A stretch of DNA of 64,000 nt from Pseudoduganella flava (GCF_007830495.1 NZ_VLKW01000001.1:682001-746000), one strand, 5' to 3'. Positions 1 through 9,206 are shown, counted from the stretch's first letter. The notes: generated from the letters alone by a model not told the origin. Program-made: numbers and translations.

Positions 1-1
1 G

Positions 2-1483
2 TTGCTGAACGCGGTGAAGCAGTCCTTCCTGCTGGGAGCGGACAGCGTGCAACCGTTCGCCCGCATGACGTCGGCGATGCCGTCCGCCAGCGTGCTGCGC
101 ATCGACTTCGACGGCAGCGCGTCGCGCGACGTCAACGACCAACCGGTAACCGGCTACGCATGGAACTTCGGCGACGGCGCCAGCGCCGCCGGGGCGACCG
201 TTGGCCACACGTATGCGCAGCCGGGCGACTACCTGGTGACGCTGACGGTGACCGATGCGGCCGGCGTCAGCGCATCCACGGCGGCATCCGTGCGCGCCGA
301 CTTCCCGCCGCCGCCGGACACGTTGCCGCCGCTGGAACCCGTGCCCGCCGCGAACGGCGCGCTGCCGTGGGTCACTGCCTACTATGCCGGCTGGTTCTGG
401 CCGGACTACGCGCCGCAGTACGTCGACATGAGCGCGCTGACGCACTATGTGTTCGGCCGCGTCGCGCCGGGCGGCGGCACGCTGGGCGGACAGCCGGGCG
501 ACGTCGTCAAAGGCGGCGGCACGGCGCACGATGCCGGCACGCTCGGCACGGTGAGCCCGAAGAGCGTCGAGGACTACCTCGTCGAGAAGGCCCACGTGGC
601 CGGCAGGAAGGCGCTGTTGATGATCGGCGGGATGGGCGACGGCCAGGGCTTCCTGCGTTCGACGGCGCCCAGCGTGCGCCCGGCGTTCGTGAAGAACGTG
701 CTCGATTACCTGGAGGCGCACGACTACGACGGCATCGACGTCGATTGGGAAGACGTGCTCGATACGGAGCAGGCACACTTCCGGCTGACGGCGCTGATCG
801 CCGACCTGCGTGCCGGAGCAAAACTGCGCACGCGCTGGCAGGACGGCTCGTTCCTGATCACGTTCCCGAACTACGCGATGAACATGAACTACGAGACGGT
901 GCCGGCGTGGAAGGTGACGATCGCGTCGCTCGTCGACCAGTTCAACCTGATGAGCTATGCGCTGGGCTTCGCGGCGGACGGCTGGAGCACGACGACCTTC
1001 AGCCCCATCGAAGGCCATACGGCAAGCCATCCGATGGACCTGGCGTCGAGCCTGCAGGCTTACCAGAACGCCGGCATCGACCGCAGGAAGCTGGGCATCG
1101 GCATCGGCTTCTACGGCATGAGCTATGCGCCGCCCGTCACGGGGCTGGACCAGCCGGTGACGGCACTGTCGTCGAGCGATACGGCATGGAGCTGGGCGAA
1201 CCTCGTCAACGGCGGCTTCCTCAGTCACGGCACCTATCACTGGGACGACACGGCGAAGATGGGCTACCGCGTCTACCCGGGCGGCTACCAGGGCACGGCC
1301 CAGTACAACCGCGAGATCTCCGGCATGCTGACCTACGAGGACGAGAACAGCATCGCCGCGAAGGGCAGCTGGGTGCGCGCCACGGGGGCCGGCGGCGCGA
1401 TCATCTGGACGATCAACTACGGCAGCGCCGACGGCCGCACGAATCCGCTGATGAATGCGGTGAAGGGAGCGTTCCTGAAGTAA
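2..1483 (+). CDS. PKD/GH18 chitinase, 5' end outside window
   Basis: This is the C-terminal part of a secreted chitinase that cuts beta-1,4 GlcNAc linkages in chitin. The frame is open to the window edge, so the true start lies upstream. A PKD domain (about residues 30-98, with the WNFGDG and YLVTLTVTD signatures) and a Pro-rich linker precede a GH18 domain (about 118-493). The catalytic motif DGIDVDWE is at residues 243-250, with Glu250 as the predicted acid/base. The first dozen residues (LLNAVKQSFL) resemble the last residues of the protein (LMNAVKGAFL), which suggests that a second GH18 domain ends just at the window edge. It is followed by a strong terminator. The GlcNAc catabolic locus 11 kb downstream fits a chitin-degrading lifestyle. 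The GH18 assignment is firm; exact specificity is not known. Confidence 0.9.
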   Translation: MLNAVKQSFLLGADSVQPFARMTSAMPSASVLRIDFDGSASRDVNDQPVTGYAWNFGDGASAAGATVGHTYAQPGDYLVTLTVTDAAGVSASTAASVRADFPPPPDTLPPLEPVPAANGALPWVTAYYAGWFWPDYAPQYVDMSALTHYVFGRVAPGGGTLGGQPGDVVKGGGTAHDAGTLGTVSPKSVEDYLVEKAHVAGRKALLMIGGMGDGQGFLRSTAPSVRPAFVKNVLDYLEAHDYDGIDVDWEDVLDTEQAHFRLTALIADLRAGAKLRTRWQDGSFLITFPNYAMNMNYETVPAWKVTIASLVDQFNLMSYALGFAADGWSTTTFSPIEGHTASHPMDLASSLQAYQNAGIDRRKLGIGIGFYGMSYAPPVTGLDQPVTALSSSDTAWSWANLVNGGFLSHGTYHWDDTAKMGYRVYPGGYQGTAQYNREISGMLTYEDENSIAAKGSWVRATGAGGAIIWTINYGSADGRTNPLMNAVKGAFLK

Positions 1484-1521
1484 GCCTGGGTACTCCTGTG
1501 CCGGGCTCCTTCATTGCCTTG

Positions 1522-1554
1522 GCCCCGCCTGCGCAAGCCGGCGGGGCTTTTTTT
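1522..1554 (+). terminator. Intrinsic terminator after the GH18 gene
   Basis: The stem GCCCCGCC pairs with GGCGGGGC across a short loop and is followed by seven T residues. It lies 39 bases after the chitinase stop codon and ends before the LysE-like gene. Confidence 0.85.
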
Positions 1555-1592
1555 CGTTGATAGAATGGCGCGATCACCGCCAGGAGAATGCG

Positions 1593-2216
1593 ATGGAACT
1601 CTCGACACTGCTGCTGTTCGTCCCGGCCTGCTTCGCGCTCAATCTCGCGCCAGGGCCCAATAACCTGCTCTCGGTCAGCAATGCCACGCGCTACGGTTTT
1701 CGCGCGTCGTGCAGCGCGGCGCTGGGTCGCCTGCTGGCGTTTGCCGGCATGATCGCGCTGGCCGCCAGCGGCCTGGCCGTTGTGCTGCACGCGTCGGAGA
1801 CGCTGTTCTACGCGATCAAGATCGCCGGCGCGTGCTACCTGTTCTGGCTTGCGTGGCAGTTGTGGCACGCCGCGCCCGCGCCCGAGGAGGAGGGCACGGC
1901 ATCGGCGGGCGGCTTCTGGCGCCTGGCGCGGTAGGAGTTCTTCGTCGCCGCCGGCAATCCGAAGGCGATCCTGATCTTCACGGCCTTCCTGCCGCAATTC
2001 GTCGATCCGGGGCGGCCGATGGCGCCGCAGTTCGCGTTGCTGGGCGTGCTGTTCCTCGTGTTCGAGATGGTTGCCGGGGCCGTGTATGCGGCGATCGGCA
2101 CGAAGCTGCGGCGCTGGTTCGCCGCGCCGCGCGGCAAGCGGATCTTCAACCGTACGTGCGCGGGGCTGCTGTCCGGCGCGGGCCTCGGGCTGCTGCTGGC
2201 CCGGCGCGCGTCGTAG
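1593..2216 (+). pseudogene. LysE/RhtB-family amino-acid exporter with an in-frame amber stop
   Basis: This is a multi-TM exporter of the LysE/RhtB family, which effluxes amino acids. The ATG at 1593 has an AGGAG site six bases upstream. The N-terminal half shows the family signature NLAPGPNNLLSVSNATRYGF. A TAG codon at 1932-1934 (after residue 113, FWRLAR) interrupts the frame. The same frame then continues with EFFVAAGNPKAILIFTAFLPQF, where NPKA is the conserved second family motif, and runs to a TAG at 2214-2216. The total of 208 codons is the usual family length. A CAG-to-TAG change would explain the stop; homologues often have a polar residue before this Gly/Asn-Pro-Lys segment. It is either a recent nonsense mutation or a sequencing error. 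Confidence 0.85.
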
Positions 2217-2449
2217 CGCGCCGTGGCAGGCGGCAGTGGGGCCGCGTTCCATCCCGCCATCCCAAATTTGATTAAAAGCTACGTTATCTGCACGAAAACT
2301 GTTGGTTTGACTCATCAATTTGATGAATTTGATCAATAATCGTTGACCTGGAGAAATTCAAACGGCAGTATCCATTCCGAGGGGCTCAAATTCGTCAAAT
2401 TGCTGGCTGCCAGTGATTTCCGTCGAATGGCCTGGTCAAATCAACGGGG

Positions 2450-4065
2450 ATGGATATGAAGCTCGGAAATTGGAAAATCGGCACGCGCATGTTGGCAGGG
2501 TTCGGCGCGGTATTGGCGTTGCTCGTGGCGGTCGCTGCGCTCGGCATCGGCAGCATGGGCGGCCTGCAGTCGCGGCTGCGCGAGATCACTGGCGTCAACA
2601 ACGCGGAGATCCGCGAGGCCAGCACGATGCGCACGATGGTGGACGACCGCATGATCGCGCTGCGCAACGTGGCCTGCTGACCGAGCCGGAAGCCATGGCC
2701 GCGGAAGTGAAGCGGATCGAGGGCGATGCCAGCCGCTACGCGGAGGCGGCTGGCCGGTTGGCCGAGCTGTTCAAGCGCTACGGCGCATCCGCCGAGGAGC
2801 GCGCGCTGTTCGACGAGGCGCACGCCGCCGCGCAGGAAATCGCACCGCTGATGGAGAAGGCGATCCGGCTCGGCCTGGCCAACGATACTGCCGGTGCCAC
2901 CGCTGCCCTGGTGGGCGAGGTGCGGCACGTGCAACGCAAATGGGCGGACGCACTGACCGGCCTCGTGGCAATGGAGGAAAAGCTCAATGAGGACAAGCGG
3001 CTGAAGGCCGAGCAGTCCTACGAGTCGGCGGTGGCGCTCGTGATCGGGCTGGCGCTGGCCGCCTTCGCGGCCAGCTTCGCGATCGCCTGGTTCACGGCGC
3101 GCTCGATCACGCGGCCGCTGGCGCAGGCCGTCGGCATCGCGCAGACGGTGGCGGCGGGCGACCTGCGCTCCCGCATCGATGTGCGCAGCACCGACGAGAC
3201 GGGTCAGCTGCTGGCGGCGCTCGGCACGATGAGCGACAGTCTGGCGGGCATCGTCACGCGGGTACGGCAGGGCACCGACACGATCGCCACCGCATCCAGC
3301 GAGATCGCCAGCGGCAACCTGGATCTGTCGTCGCGCACCGAGCAGCAGGCGGGTTCCCTGGAAGAGACGGCGTCGTCGATGGAAGAGCTGGCGGCGGCCG
3401 TCACCCACAATGCCGACAGCGCCCGGCAGGCCAACGAGATGGCCGTCGCGGCATGCGATGTCGCGGCGCGCGGCGGTGCCGCCGTCGGCGAAGTGGTGCG
3501 GACGATGGAAGCGATCGATGCGTCGGCCAAGAAGATCGTCGACATCATCGCCGTCATCGACGGCATCGCGTTCCAGACCAATATCCTGGCGCTGAACGCG
3601 GCGGTCGAGGCGGCGCGGGCCGGTGAACAAGGGCGCGGCTTCGCCGTCGTCGCGGCCGAGGTGCGCAACCTGGCGCAGCGCTCGGCCAGCGCGGCGCGCG
3701 AGGTGAAGGCATTGATCACGGATTCGGTGGGCCAGGTGGAGCAGGGCGCCACACTCGTCGGCAAGGCCGGCGCCACGATGCGGGAAGTGGTGGACAGCGT
3801 GCAGCGCGTGACGCGCATCATCGGCGAGATCAGCGGCGCGACCGGCGAGCAGGAGGCGGGCATCCATCAGGTCAACCAGGCCGTCATCGAGATGGATGGC
3901 GTGACGCAGCAGAATGCCGCGCTGGTGGAGGAAGCCGCCGCGGCGGCGGCTTCGCTGCAAAGCCAGGCCGGGGAACTGGCCGCCGTGGTCGGCGTGTTCA
4001 AGCTGCCCGGCGAAGGGGAAGGCACGGCACACGCACAGCGTGCGCCGGTACTGCTGGCGGCCTGA
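2450..4065 (+). pseudogene. Methyl-accepting chemotaxis protein with a one-base frameshift
   Basis: This is a transmembrane chemoreceptor that signals to CheA/CheW. Reading from the ATG at 2450 gives a cytoplasmic start, TM1 ([17 protein letters not shown]) and a four-helix-bundle ligand domain, and stops at 2680 after RNVAC. The +1 frame resumes at once with [12 protein letters not shown] and continues through TM2 (about 3030-3090), a HAMP domain and the signalling domain to 4065. The conserved hairpin tip [20 protein letters not shown] is intact. Losing one C from a CCC run near 2672-2674 (GTG GCC CTG CTG) explains the shift exactly, and restoring it gives 538 residues. There is no clear NWETF-type CheR tether at the C-terminus. 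As read, the protein would be truncated to 76 residues. The cause is an assembly error or a fresh mutation. Confidence 0.88.
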
Positions 4066-4068
4066 CGA

Positions 4069-4488
4069 TCAGCCGCGCACGATGCTCGGGCCTTCGCGGT
4101 GCACGCGGTCGCCCTTGCGCATATGTGGGTCGTCGCGGAAGTGGAACGTGCCCGTGCGGCCGTTCTCGTAACGCACGGTGACGGTCCACGTCTTCACCTT
4201 GTTCATCTTGCCTTCGATGTGCTTGCCCGCGTAGGCGCCGCCGACGGCACCGGCCACGGTGGCTAGCTGGCGGCCCGTGCCGCTGCCGACCTGGTTACCC
4301 AGCAGGCCGCCGGCCAGGCCGCCGACGATCACGCCGGTGGCGCCGCCCTTGCCGTCCTGCTCCGTGATGCGCACGCCGGTGACCCTGCCGCAGTCGTCGC
4401 ACACGTTGCGGCGGTGGTGCGGGTCGGCGTGGGCGCCCGCCATCATCGAGGTCAGGGCAAGGGCGATCAGGGTGGTGCGTGGTTTCAT
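4069..4488 (-). CDS. Glycine-zipper 2TM (SlyB/17-kDa antigen-like) envelope protein
   Basis: This is a 139-residue exported protein. It has a signal peptide (MKPRTTLIALALTSMMAGAHA) and a mature part with a Cys pair (CDDC). A glycine-zipper 2TM segment at about residues 50-90 (GVIVGGLAGGLLGNQVGSGTGRQ..., spaced Gly) is of the kind found in SlyB and rickettsial 17-kDa antigens. The C-terminal half (WTVTVRYENGRTGTFHF) looks like a small beta domain. The predicted location is the periplasm or outer membrane; the precise role is unknown. It converges with the chemoreceptor gene with only three bases between them. Confidence 0.8.
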   Translation of the reverse strand: MKPRTTLIALALTSMMAGAHADPHHRRNVCDDCGRVTGVRITEQDGKGGATGVIVGGLAGGLLGNQVGSGTGRQLATVAGAVGGAYAGKHIEGKMNKVKTWTVTVRYENGRTGTFHFRDDPHMRKGDRVHREGPSIVRG

Positions 4489-4642
4489 GATGTGCTCCGA
4501 TAAAGTCGATGGCCGCAGTATAGGCGCGGCCGGGAATGCTGCGGATGAGCAAATTGTAATCTCTTGTAAAAGAGCAATTTGTTGTCAACCGGCGGGCGGG
4601 CGGCGCGTTTTCGGCGGCCCGCCCGCTGTTTACTGCCGAGCC

Positions 4643-4679
4643 CGTGTCCACCTTGGGGTCAACCCTGGAAATGGACACG
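4643..4679. repeat. Intergenic hairpin repeat (GTGTCCA ... TGGACAC)
   Basis: Arms CGTGTCCA and TGGACACG (perfect 8-bp pair) enclose a 21-base centre that holds a second small palindrome (GGGTCAACCC). It has no T-run, so it does not look like a terminator. It sits between a minus-strand gene start (4488) and a minus-strand gene end (4704). It resembles the REP-like interspersed hairpins seen elsewhere in the window but is a different family. Confidence 0.55.
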
Positions 4680-4703
4680 AGCGCGGCAGTAGGAGCAGCG
4701 CAT

Positions 4704-5123
4704 TCAACCGTAGGCGCCGCCCGTGTACAGCAGGTCCGACAGGCGGGCCAGCGTGGCGATCAGCACGCCCGCACCGACCATCAGCGTGGCGACAACGATC
4801 ACGGCCAGCGGCCAGCGCGATGCCGTGTGCCGGCCCGAGTGGGCATTGTAGGCCGCATCCCAGCGCTCGTCCGGGGTCAAGCCCAGCACCAGCGCCTCGA
4901 TGAAGCCGGCCAGCATCGACACGGTCAGCGGCAGGTACCAGAAATACCAGTCGGCGTGCGGCGCGAGCGACATCGCGATGCCGCAGGCGGGCAATGACGC
5001 GGCGTGCAGCCAGCCCCAGCGGTCGGACAGGCCCTTCAGGTAGAAGCGGTGGATGCCGAGCCCGCCAAGCGCGAAGGCCAGCAGCGCGGTCAGCGTTTTG
5101 TTTTTATGCGACGGTTGCGCCAT
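4704..5123 (-). CDS. TM2/NINE-domain membrane protein
   Basis: This is a small inner-membrane protein of about 139 residues. The N-terminal segment (KNKTLTALLAFALGGLGIHR followed by FYLKG) is the TM2 domain signature: two helices joined by a Gly-rich turn with His-Arg-Phe-Tyr. Two further hydrophobic segments follow, at about residues 60-78 and 103-128. I start at the ATG at 5123 because it begins MAQPSHKNK. A GTG at 5153 would add ten residues, and neither start has a convincing ribosome binding site. Function is unknown; TM2 proteins are widespread without an established role in bacteria. Confidence 0.75.
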   Translation of the reverse strand: MAQPSHKNKTLTALLAFALGGLGIHRFYLKGLSDRWGWLHAASLPACGIAMSLAPHADWYFWYLPLTVSMLAGFIEALVLGLTPDERWDAAYNAHSGRHTASRWPLAVIVVATLMVGAGVLIATLARLSDLLYTGGAYG

Positions 5124-5269
5124 GGAGGATTGCAAAGTTGCCGTAGAGCTCACAGTATCGTGGATAATCGCCCGCTTGTCGCGTATTGCCGCGCAATTTG
5201 CGATTGCCGGGTGGCCGTAAACAAGCGATAATCATGGATTGCCCCAACTCTCACCGTTATCATTAATTC

Positions 5270-5299
5270 TTGCTGGCAGCAGGGAAGGCACGCTATAAT
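5270..5299 (+). promoter_or_regulatory. Sigma-70 promoter of the rpsP operon
   Basis: A perfect -10 box TATAAT lies at 5294-5299. A TTGCTG -35 box is at 5270-5275, 18 bases away. It is 40 bases upstream of rpsP, as expected for a strong ribosomal-protein promoter. Confidence 0.75.
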
Positions 5300-5339
5300 C
5301 GGCGGCTTTTTCCGACTCAGCACACTTTTTGGAAATATT

Positions 5340-5585
5340 ATGGTCGTTATTCGTTTAGCTCGTGGTGGCGCCAAGAAGCGCCCTTTCTACAACATCGTTG
5401 CAACCGATTCCCGCAATCGTCGTGACGGCCGCTTCGTCGAGCGCATTGGCTTCTACAACCCGATGGCATCCGGCCAGGAAGTCGGCTTCCGCGTTGCGCA
5501 AGACCGTCTGGCTTACTGGCAAGGCGTTGGCGCACAGCTGTCCCCGGCTGTCGAGCGTCTGGTCAACTCGAACAAAGCTGCCTAA
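5340..5585 (+). CDS. rpsP: 30S ribosomal protein S16
   Basis: S16 is a primary binding protein of the 30S subunit needed for assembly. The 81 residues begin [20 protein letters not shown] and contain [18 protein letters not shown], both diagnostic for S16, at the normal family length. It is the first gene of the conserved rpsP-rimM-trmD-rplS operon, with rimM starting eight bases after its stop. A good promoter lies just upstream. Confidence 0.98.
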   Translation: MVVIRLARGGAKKRPFYNIVATDSRNRRDGRFVERIGFYNPMASGQEVGFRVAQDRLAYWQGVGAQLSPAVERLVNSNKAA

Positions 5586-5593
5586 GTTTTCTC

Positions 5594-6151
5594 TTGAGCG
5601 GCAAGCGTGAATCCGGGGCCGACGAGGCACTGCCCGTCCCCGGTGATCTGGTACAGGTAGGCTTCATTGCCGGTGCCTATGGCGTGGTGGGAGGTGTGCG
5701 TGTCCGCCCCTTCTCGGCCGATGCCGACGCCTTGCTGCATGCGGCCACCTGGTGGCTGGACAAGCCGGGCCTGCGTGACGTCGCCGTCAAGCGGGCCCGC
5801 ATGCATTCCGGCGACGTGACCGCAAGCCTGGAAGGTGTCACCGACCGCGATATGGCGGAAGCGCTGAAAGGCGCCGCGGTATTCATCCCGCGCAGCCAGT
5901 TCCCGCAACTGGACGATGAAGACGAGTTTTACTGGGCCGACCTGATCGGGCTGGAAGTCGAGAACCTGCAAGGCGAACGCCTGGGCGTGGTGCACGACAT
6001 GATGAGCAACGGGCCGCAATCGATCCTGCGCGTGAACGATCCGTCCACGCCGGAGCTTGATGAGCGCCTGATCCCGTTCGTCGACCAGTACGTGATCAAG
6101 GTGGACAAGGACGCGCGGAAGATCGTCGTGGACTGGGGCCTCGATTACTGA
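5594..6151 (+). CDS. rimM: Ribosome maturation factor RimM
   Basis: RimM assists maturation of the 16S rRNA 3' domain and binds ribosomal protein S19. The 185-residue product has an N-terminal RimM domain ([20 protein letters not shown]) and a C-terminal PRC-barrel-like part ([11 protein letters not shown], ending [10 protein letters not shown]). The only reasonable start in frame is TTG at 5594, eight bases after rpsP; no ATG or GTG precedes the conserved region. Being second in the operon, it is expected to be cotranscribed with rpsP and trmD. Confidence 0.96.
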   Translation: MSGKRESGADEALPVPGDLVQVGFIAGAYGVVGGVRVRPFSADADALLHAATWWLDKPGLRDVAVKRARMHSGDVTASLEGVTDRDMAEALKGAAVFIPRSQFPQLDDEDEFYWADLIGLEVENLQGERLGVVHDMMSNGPQSILRVNDPSTPELDERLIPFVDQYVIKVDKDARKIVVDWGLDY

Positions 6152-6158
6152 GGGTTCC

Positions 6159-6920
6159 ATGCAGTTCGACGTCATTACGCTGTTCCCCGAGATGTTTGCC
6201 GCGCTCACGCAGTCCGGCATCACGCGGCGGGCGCACGAGCAGGGCAGGTGGGGCCTGTCGATGTGGAATCCACGCGATTTCACGACCGACAACCACCGCA
6301 CCGTGGACGACCGGCCGTATGGCGGCGGGCCGGGCATGGTGATGCTGGCCAGGCCGCTCGAGGCGGCGATCGCGTGCGCGAAACAGCGCCAGGTCGTGGC
6401 CGGGTTGCCGGCGCCGCGCGTCGTGTACATGTCGCCGCAAGGCCGGCAGCTGACGCACGAGAAGGTCATGCAGCTGAAAAGCGAGCCGGGTCTCGTGATC
6501 CTGTGCGGCCGCTACGAAGCCGTGGACCAGCGCCTGCTGGACCGCTGCGTCGACGAGGAAATCAGCCTCGGCGACTTCGTGCTGTCCGGCGGCGAGCTGC
6601 CGGCGATGGCGCTGATGGATGCCGTGGTGCGGCAGCTGCCCGGTGTGCTGAACACGGATGCGTCGGCGGTCGAGGACAGTTTCGTCAACGGCCTGCTCGA
6701 TGCGCCGCACTATACGCGGCCGGAAGTGTACGAAGGTGTCGCGGTGCCCCCCGTGCTGTTGGGCGGGAACCATGCGGAGATTGCGAAGTGGCGCCGCGAG
6801 CGGATGCTGGAAGCGACCGCGAACAAGCGCCCCGACCTGCTCGCGGAGGCCCGTACCGCTGGCCTGCTGACGAAGCAGGACGAAAAGTTTTTGGCAGGTT
6901 TAGCAAAACCTGTGCAGTAA
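6159..6920 (+). CDS. trmD: tRNA (guanine-37-N1)-methyltransferase
   Basis: TrmD transfers methyl from S-adenosylmethionine to N1 of G37 in tRNAs, which prevents +1 frameshifting. The protein has 253 residues, the usual length. It starts [13 protein letters not shown] and carries the SAM-binding trefoil-knot motifs ([14 protein letters not shown], and [20 protein letters not shown]). The ATG lies seven bases after rimM, and the order matches the canonical operon. Confidence 0.98.
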   Translation: MQFDVITLFPEMFAALTQSGITRRAHEQGRWGLSMWNPRDFTTDNHRTVDDRPYGGGPGMVMLARPLEAAIACAKQRQVVAGLPAPRVVYMSPQGRQLTHEKVMQLKSEPGLVILCGRYEAVDQRLLDRCVDEEISLGDFVLSGGELPAMALMDAVVRQLPGVLNTDASAVEDSFVNGLLDAPHYTRPEVYEGVAVPPVLLGGNHAEIAKWRRERMLEATANKRPDLLAEARTAGLLTKQDEKFLAGLAKPVQ

Positions 6921-7022
6921 GCAGTAAAAGCGCGGGCCGGTAACGGTCCGCATGTTTAACCCCATCCTCTACCGGGCGAATACTTTTCCGAGCGCCGGCA
7001 CGATGGTCATAGGAGTCATAAA

Positions 7023-7406
7023 ATGGATCTGATTCAGCAACTCGAGCAGGAAGAAATCGCGCGCCTGGGCAAGAACATCCCTGAGTTCGCACCTGGCGAC
7101 ACCGTGGTCGTGAACGTGAACGTGGTCGAAGGCACGCGCAAGCGCGCCCAGGCTTACGAAGGCGTCGTGATCGCCCGCCGTAACCGTGGCCTGAACTCGA
7201 ACTTCATCGTTCGCAAGATCTCGTCCGGCGAAGGCGTCGAGCGTACCTTCCAGCTGTATTCCCCGCTGATCGCTTCGATCGAAGTGAAGCGTCGTGGTGA
7301 CGTCCGTCGCGCCAAGCTGTACTACCTGCGCGAGCGTTCGGGCAAGTCCGCACGTATCAAGGAAAAACTGCCGAACCGTCGCGCAACCGCGGCGCAAGGC
7401 GAGTAA
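7023..7406 (+). CDS. rplS: 50S ribosomal protein L19
   Basis: L19 sits at the 30S-50S interface. The 127-residue protein starts [20 protein letters not shown] and contains [20 protein letters not shown] and the conserved [16 protein letters not shown] stretch. AGGAG lies ahead of the ATG. It is the last gene of the rpsP operon, followed 37 bases later by a terminator. Confidence 0.98.
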   Translation: MDLIQQLEQEEIARLGKNIPEFAPGDTVVVNVNVVEGTRKRAQAYEGVVIARRNRGLNSNFIVRKISSGEGVERTFQLYSPLIASIEVKRRGDVRRAKLYYLRERSGKSARIKEKLPNRRATAAQGE

Positions 7407-7442
7407 TCTGCGCGGTTTGCCGCTCGGTTATTCACTTGAAAA

Positions 7443-7471
7443 GGGGCGCCTTCGTGGCGCCTCTTTTTTTT
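7443..7471 (+). terminator. Intrinsic terminator of the rpsP-rplS operon
   Basis: The stem GGGGCGCC/GGCGCCTC (8 bp with one G-T pair) has a TTCGT loop and is followed by eight T residues. Confidence 0.9.
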
Positions 7472-7518
7472 GTCCCGCCTGACCATACGTGCAGGTATCG
7501 CCACCCCGGAGACCCATC

Positions 7519-8178
7519 TTGGCCAAGCCCCTGTTCGACCCCACCTCGCTGCCCATCGACGCGATCGCCGGCGAACCTGCCGTGCCGCGCGAGCGCCTTG
7601 CCGCCGACTGGCTGCGCGCACGCTTCGCGCAACCGCCGGATTGGTTGCCCGAGACCGCGGACGAATCGCTGCAGCGCAAGGCCGAGCCCACGCCGGCCTC
7701 CGTGCTGGTGCCGCTGGTGCGGCGCGAGCAGGGCTTGACGGTGCTGCTGACGCAGCGCACCGCGCACCTGAACGACCATGCTGGCCAGGTGGCCTTCCCG
7801 GGCGGGCGCGCCGAACATTTCGACGCCGACACCGCCGACACGGCGCTGCGCGAGACGGAGGAGGAGATCGGCCTGCACCGCCGCCACATCGAGGTGCTGG
7901 GCGCGCTGCCGCTGTACTACACGGGCACCGGCTACAGCGTGACGCCGGTCGTGGGCCTGGTGCACCCGCCGTTCGAGCTGAAGGCGGACCCGTTCGAGGT
8001 GGCCGACATCTTCGAAGTGCCGCTCGCCTTCCTGATGGACGGGGCCAACCACCAGCGCCTGTCCGCCGCGCTGCCGAGCGGGCGGCGCTCGTTCTACGCG
8101 ATGCCGTACGAGGGCTATTTCATCTGGGGCGCCACGGCCGGGATGCTGCGCAATCTGTTTCATTTCTTGCGCGCTTAA
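7519..8178 (+). CDS. CoA pyrophosphatase (Nudix hydrolase)
   Basis: This Nudix hydrolase probably cleaves coenzyme A or its derivatives into 3',5'-ADP and phosphopantetheine. The Nudix box is intact (GGRAEHFDADTADTALRETEEEIGL region, with the REtEEEIG core). It is preceded by the CoA-type signature LLTQRTAHLNDHAGQVAFPG (UPF0035 motif). I choose TTG at 7519 because GGAGA lies six bases upstream; a GTG at 7489 would add ten residues but lacks such a site. It lies directly after the ribosomal operon terminator and 35 bases before the CobD/CbiB-like gene. Confidence 0.9.
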   Translation: MAKPLFDPTSLPIDAIAGEPAVPRERLAADWLRARFAQPPDWLPETADESLQRKAEPTPASVLVPLVRREQGLTVLLTQRTAHLNDHAGQVAFPGGRAEHFDADTADTALRETEEEIGLHRRHIEVLGALPLYYTGTGYSVTPVVGLVHPPFELKADPFEVADIFEVPLAFLMDGANHQRLSAALPSGRRSFYAMPYEGYFIWGATAGMLRNLFHFLRA

Positions 8179-8213
8179 GCTATCGTAGCGCCATTGCTTG
8201 TCAAAGGATTTAG

Positions 8214-9173
8214 ATGACTTTTCTTTCGATTCTCTGCGCGCTGCTGCTCGAGCAGATGAAGCCGCTGCGCGCGGATAACCCGATCTACGCCAACATCAAG
8301 CTGTTCGCCGTGCGCATGGAGACCTGGTTCAACGCCGGCCAGGCCAGCCACGGGAAAATGGGCTGGTTCCTGATGATGGCGGCGCTGATGGTGCCCACGG
8401 CGCTGGTCTACTGGGTGCTGCTGCGCTATAACCTGATCCTGGCCGCGTTCGCGTGGAACGTGCTGATCGTCTACCTCACGCTGGGCTTTCGCCACTACAG
8501 CCATTACTTCACGTCGATCCAGCTGGCGCTGAACGCGGGCGACGAGGCGGCCGCGCGGGCGCTGCTGGCCGAATGGACGAAGCAGGACACGGTGGGCATG
8601 GAAGTGAACGAGATCGCCCGCATCGCCGTCGAGAAGGCGCTGATCACCACGCACCGCAACGTGTTCGGCGTGTTCTTCTGGTTCCTGCTGCCGCTGGGGC
8701 CCGCGGCGGCCGTGATGTACCGCGTGTCCGAATACCTGGCGCGCGCGTGGAACGAGCCTGAGCACATGAAGAACGAAGCGTTCGGCCAGTTCGCCGCGCG
8801 GGCGTTCTACTGGATCGACTGGATCCCGGCGCGGCTGACGGCCGTGGCATTTGCCGTCGTCGGCAATTTCGAGGACGCGATCTACGCCTGGCGCAACTTC
8901 GCCTACCGCTGGAAGGACGAGGCGATCGGCATCATCCTCGCCGCCGGCGGCGGTGCGATGGGCGTGCGCCTCGGCACGCCGCAGGAAAACGCGGCGAAGG
9001 TGGTGCCGTCCGATGCGGCCACCGTGGACATCAGCGACGTCGAAGTGGAGACGCTGCCCGGCGACGAGCCGAGCGTGCGCGCACTGCAGAGCACCGTGGG
9101 CCTCGTGTGGCGTGCGCTGCTGCTGTGGATGCTGTTGCTGCTGTTGATGTCCGGCGCGATGGCGTTGGGCTGA
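8214..9173 (+). CDS. CobD/CbiB-like inner-membrane protein
   Basis: This 319-residue integral membrane protein is related to CobD/CbiB (adenosylcobinamide-phosphate synthase family) and AmpE-like proteins. TM segments are visible at about residues 49-68, 74-95, 145-165 and at the C-terminus (LLLWMLLLLLMSGAMAL). The motif FGVFFWFLLPLGPAAAVMYRVSEYL corresponds to the conserved CbiB core. No other cobalamin gene is nearby, so a direct role in B12 synthesis is doubtful. Betaproteobacteria commonly carry this stand-alone version after the rplS/Nudix block. Confidence 0.8.
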   Translation: MTFLSILCALLLEQMKPLRADNPIYANIKLFAVRMETWFNAGQASHGKMGWFLMMAALMVPTALVYWVLLRYNLILAAFAWNVLIVYLTLGFRHYSHYFTSIQLALNAGDEAAARALLAEWTKQDTVGMEVNEIARIAVEKALITTHRNVFGVFFWFLLPLGPAAAVMYRVSEYLARAWNEPEHMKNEAFGQFAARAFYWIDWIPARLTAVAFAVVGNFEDAIYAWRNFAYRWKDEAIGIILAAGGGAMGVRLGTPQENAAKVVPSDAATVDISDVEVETLPGDEPSVRALQSTVGLVWRALLLWMLLLLLMSGAMALG

Positions 9174-9176
9174 TCA

Positions 9177-9206
9177 GACGGGCCGCCGCGAGCGGCCCGT
9201 CTTGCG
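9177..9206 (+). terminator. Hairpin after the CobD/CbiB-like gene, weak terminator
   Basis: A perfect 10-bp stem (GACGGGCCGC with GCGGCCCGTC, loop CGCGA) lies three bases after the stop codon. Only a broken T-rich tail (TTGCGTCTT) follows, so termination may be inefficient. Confidence 0.5.

Noticed and set aside
2450..4065. Programmed frameshift in the chemoreceptor gene
   Set aside because: There is no slippery heptamer or downstream structure, and chemoreceptors are not known to use one. A one-base loss in a C run is simpler.
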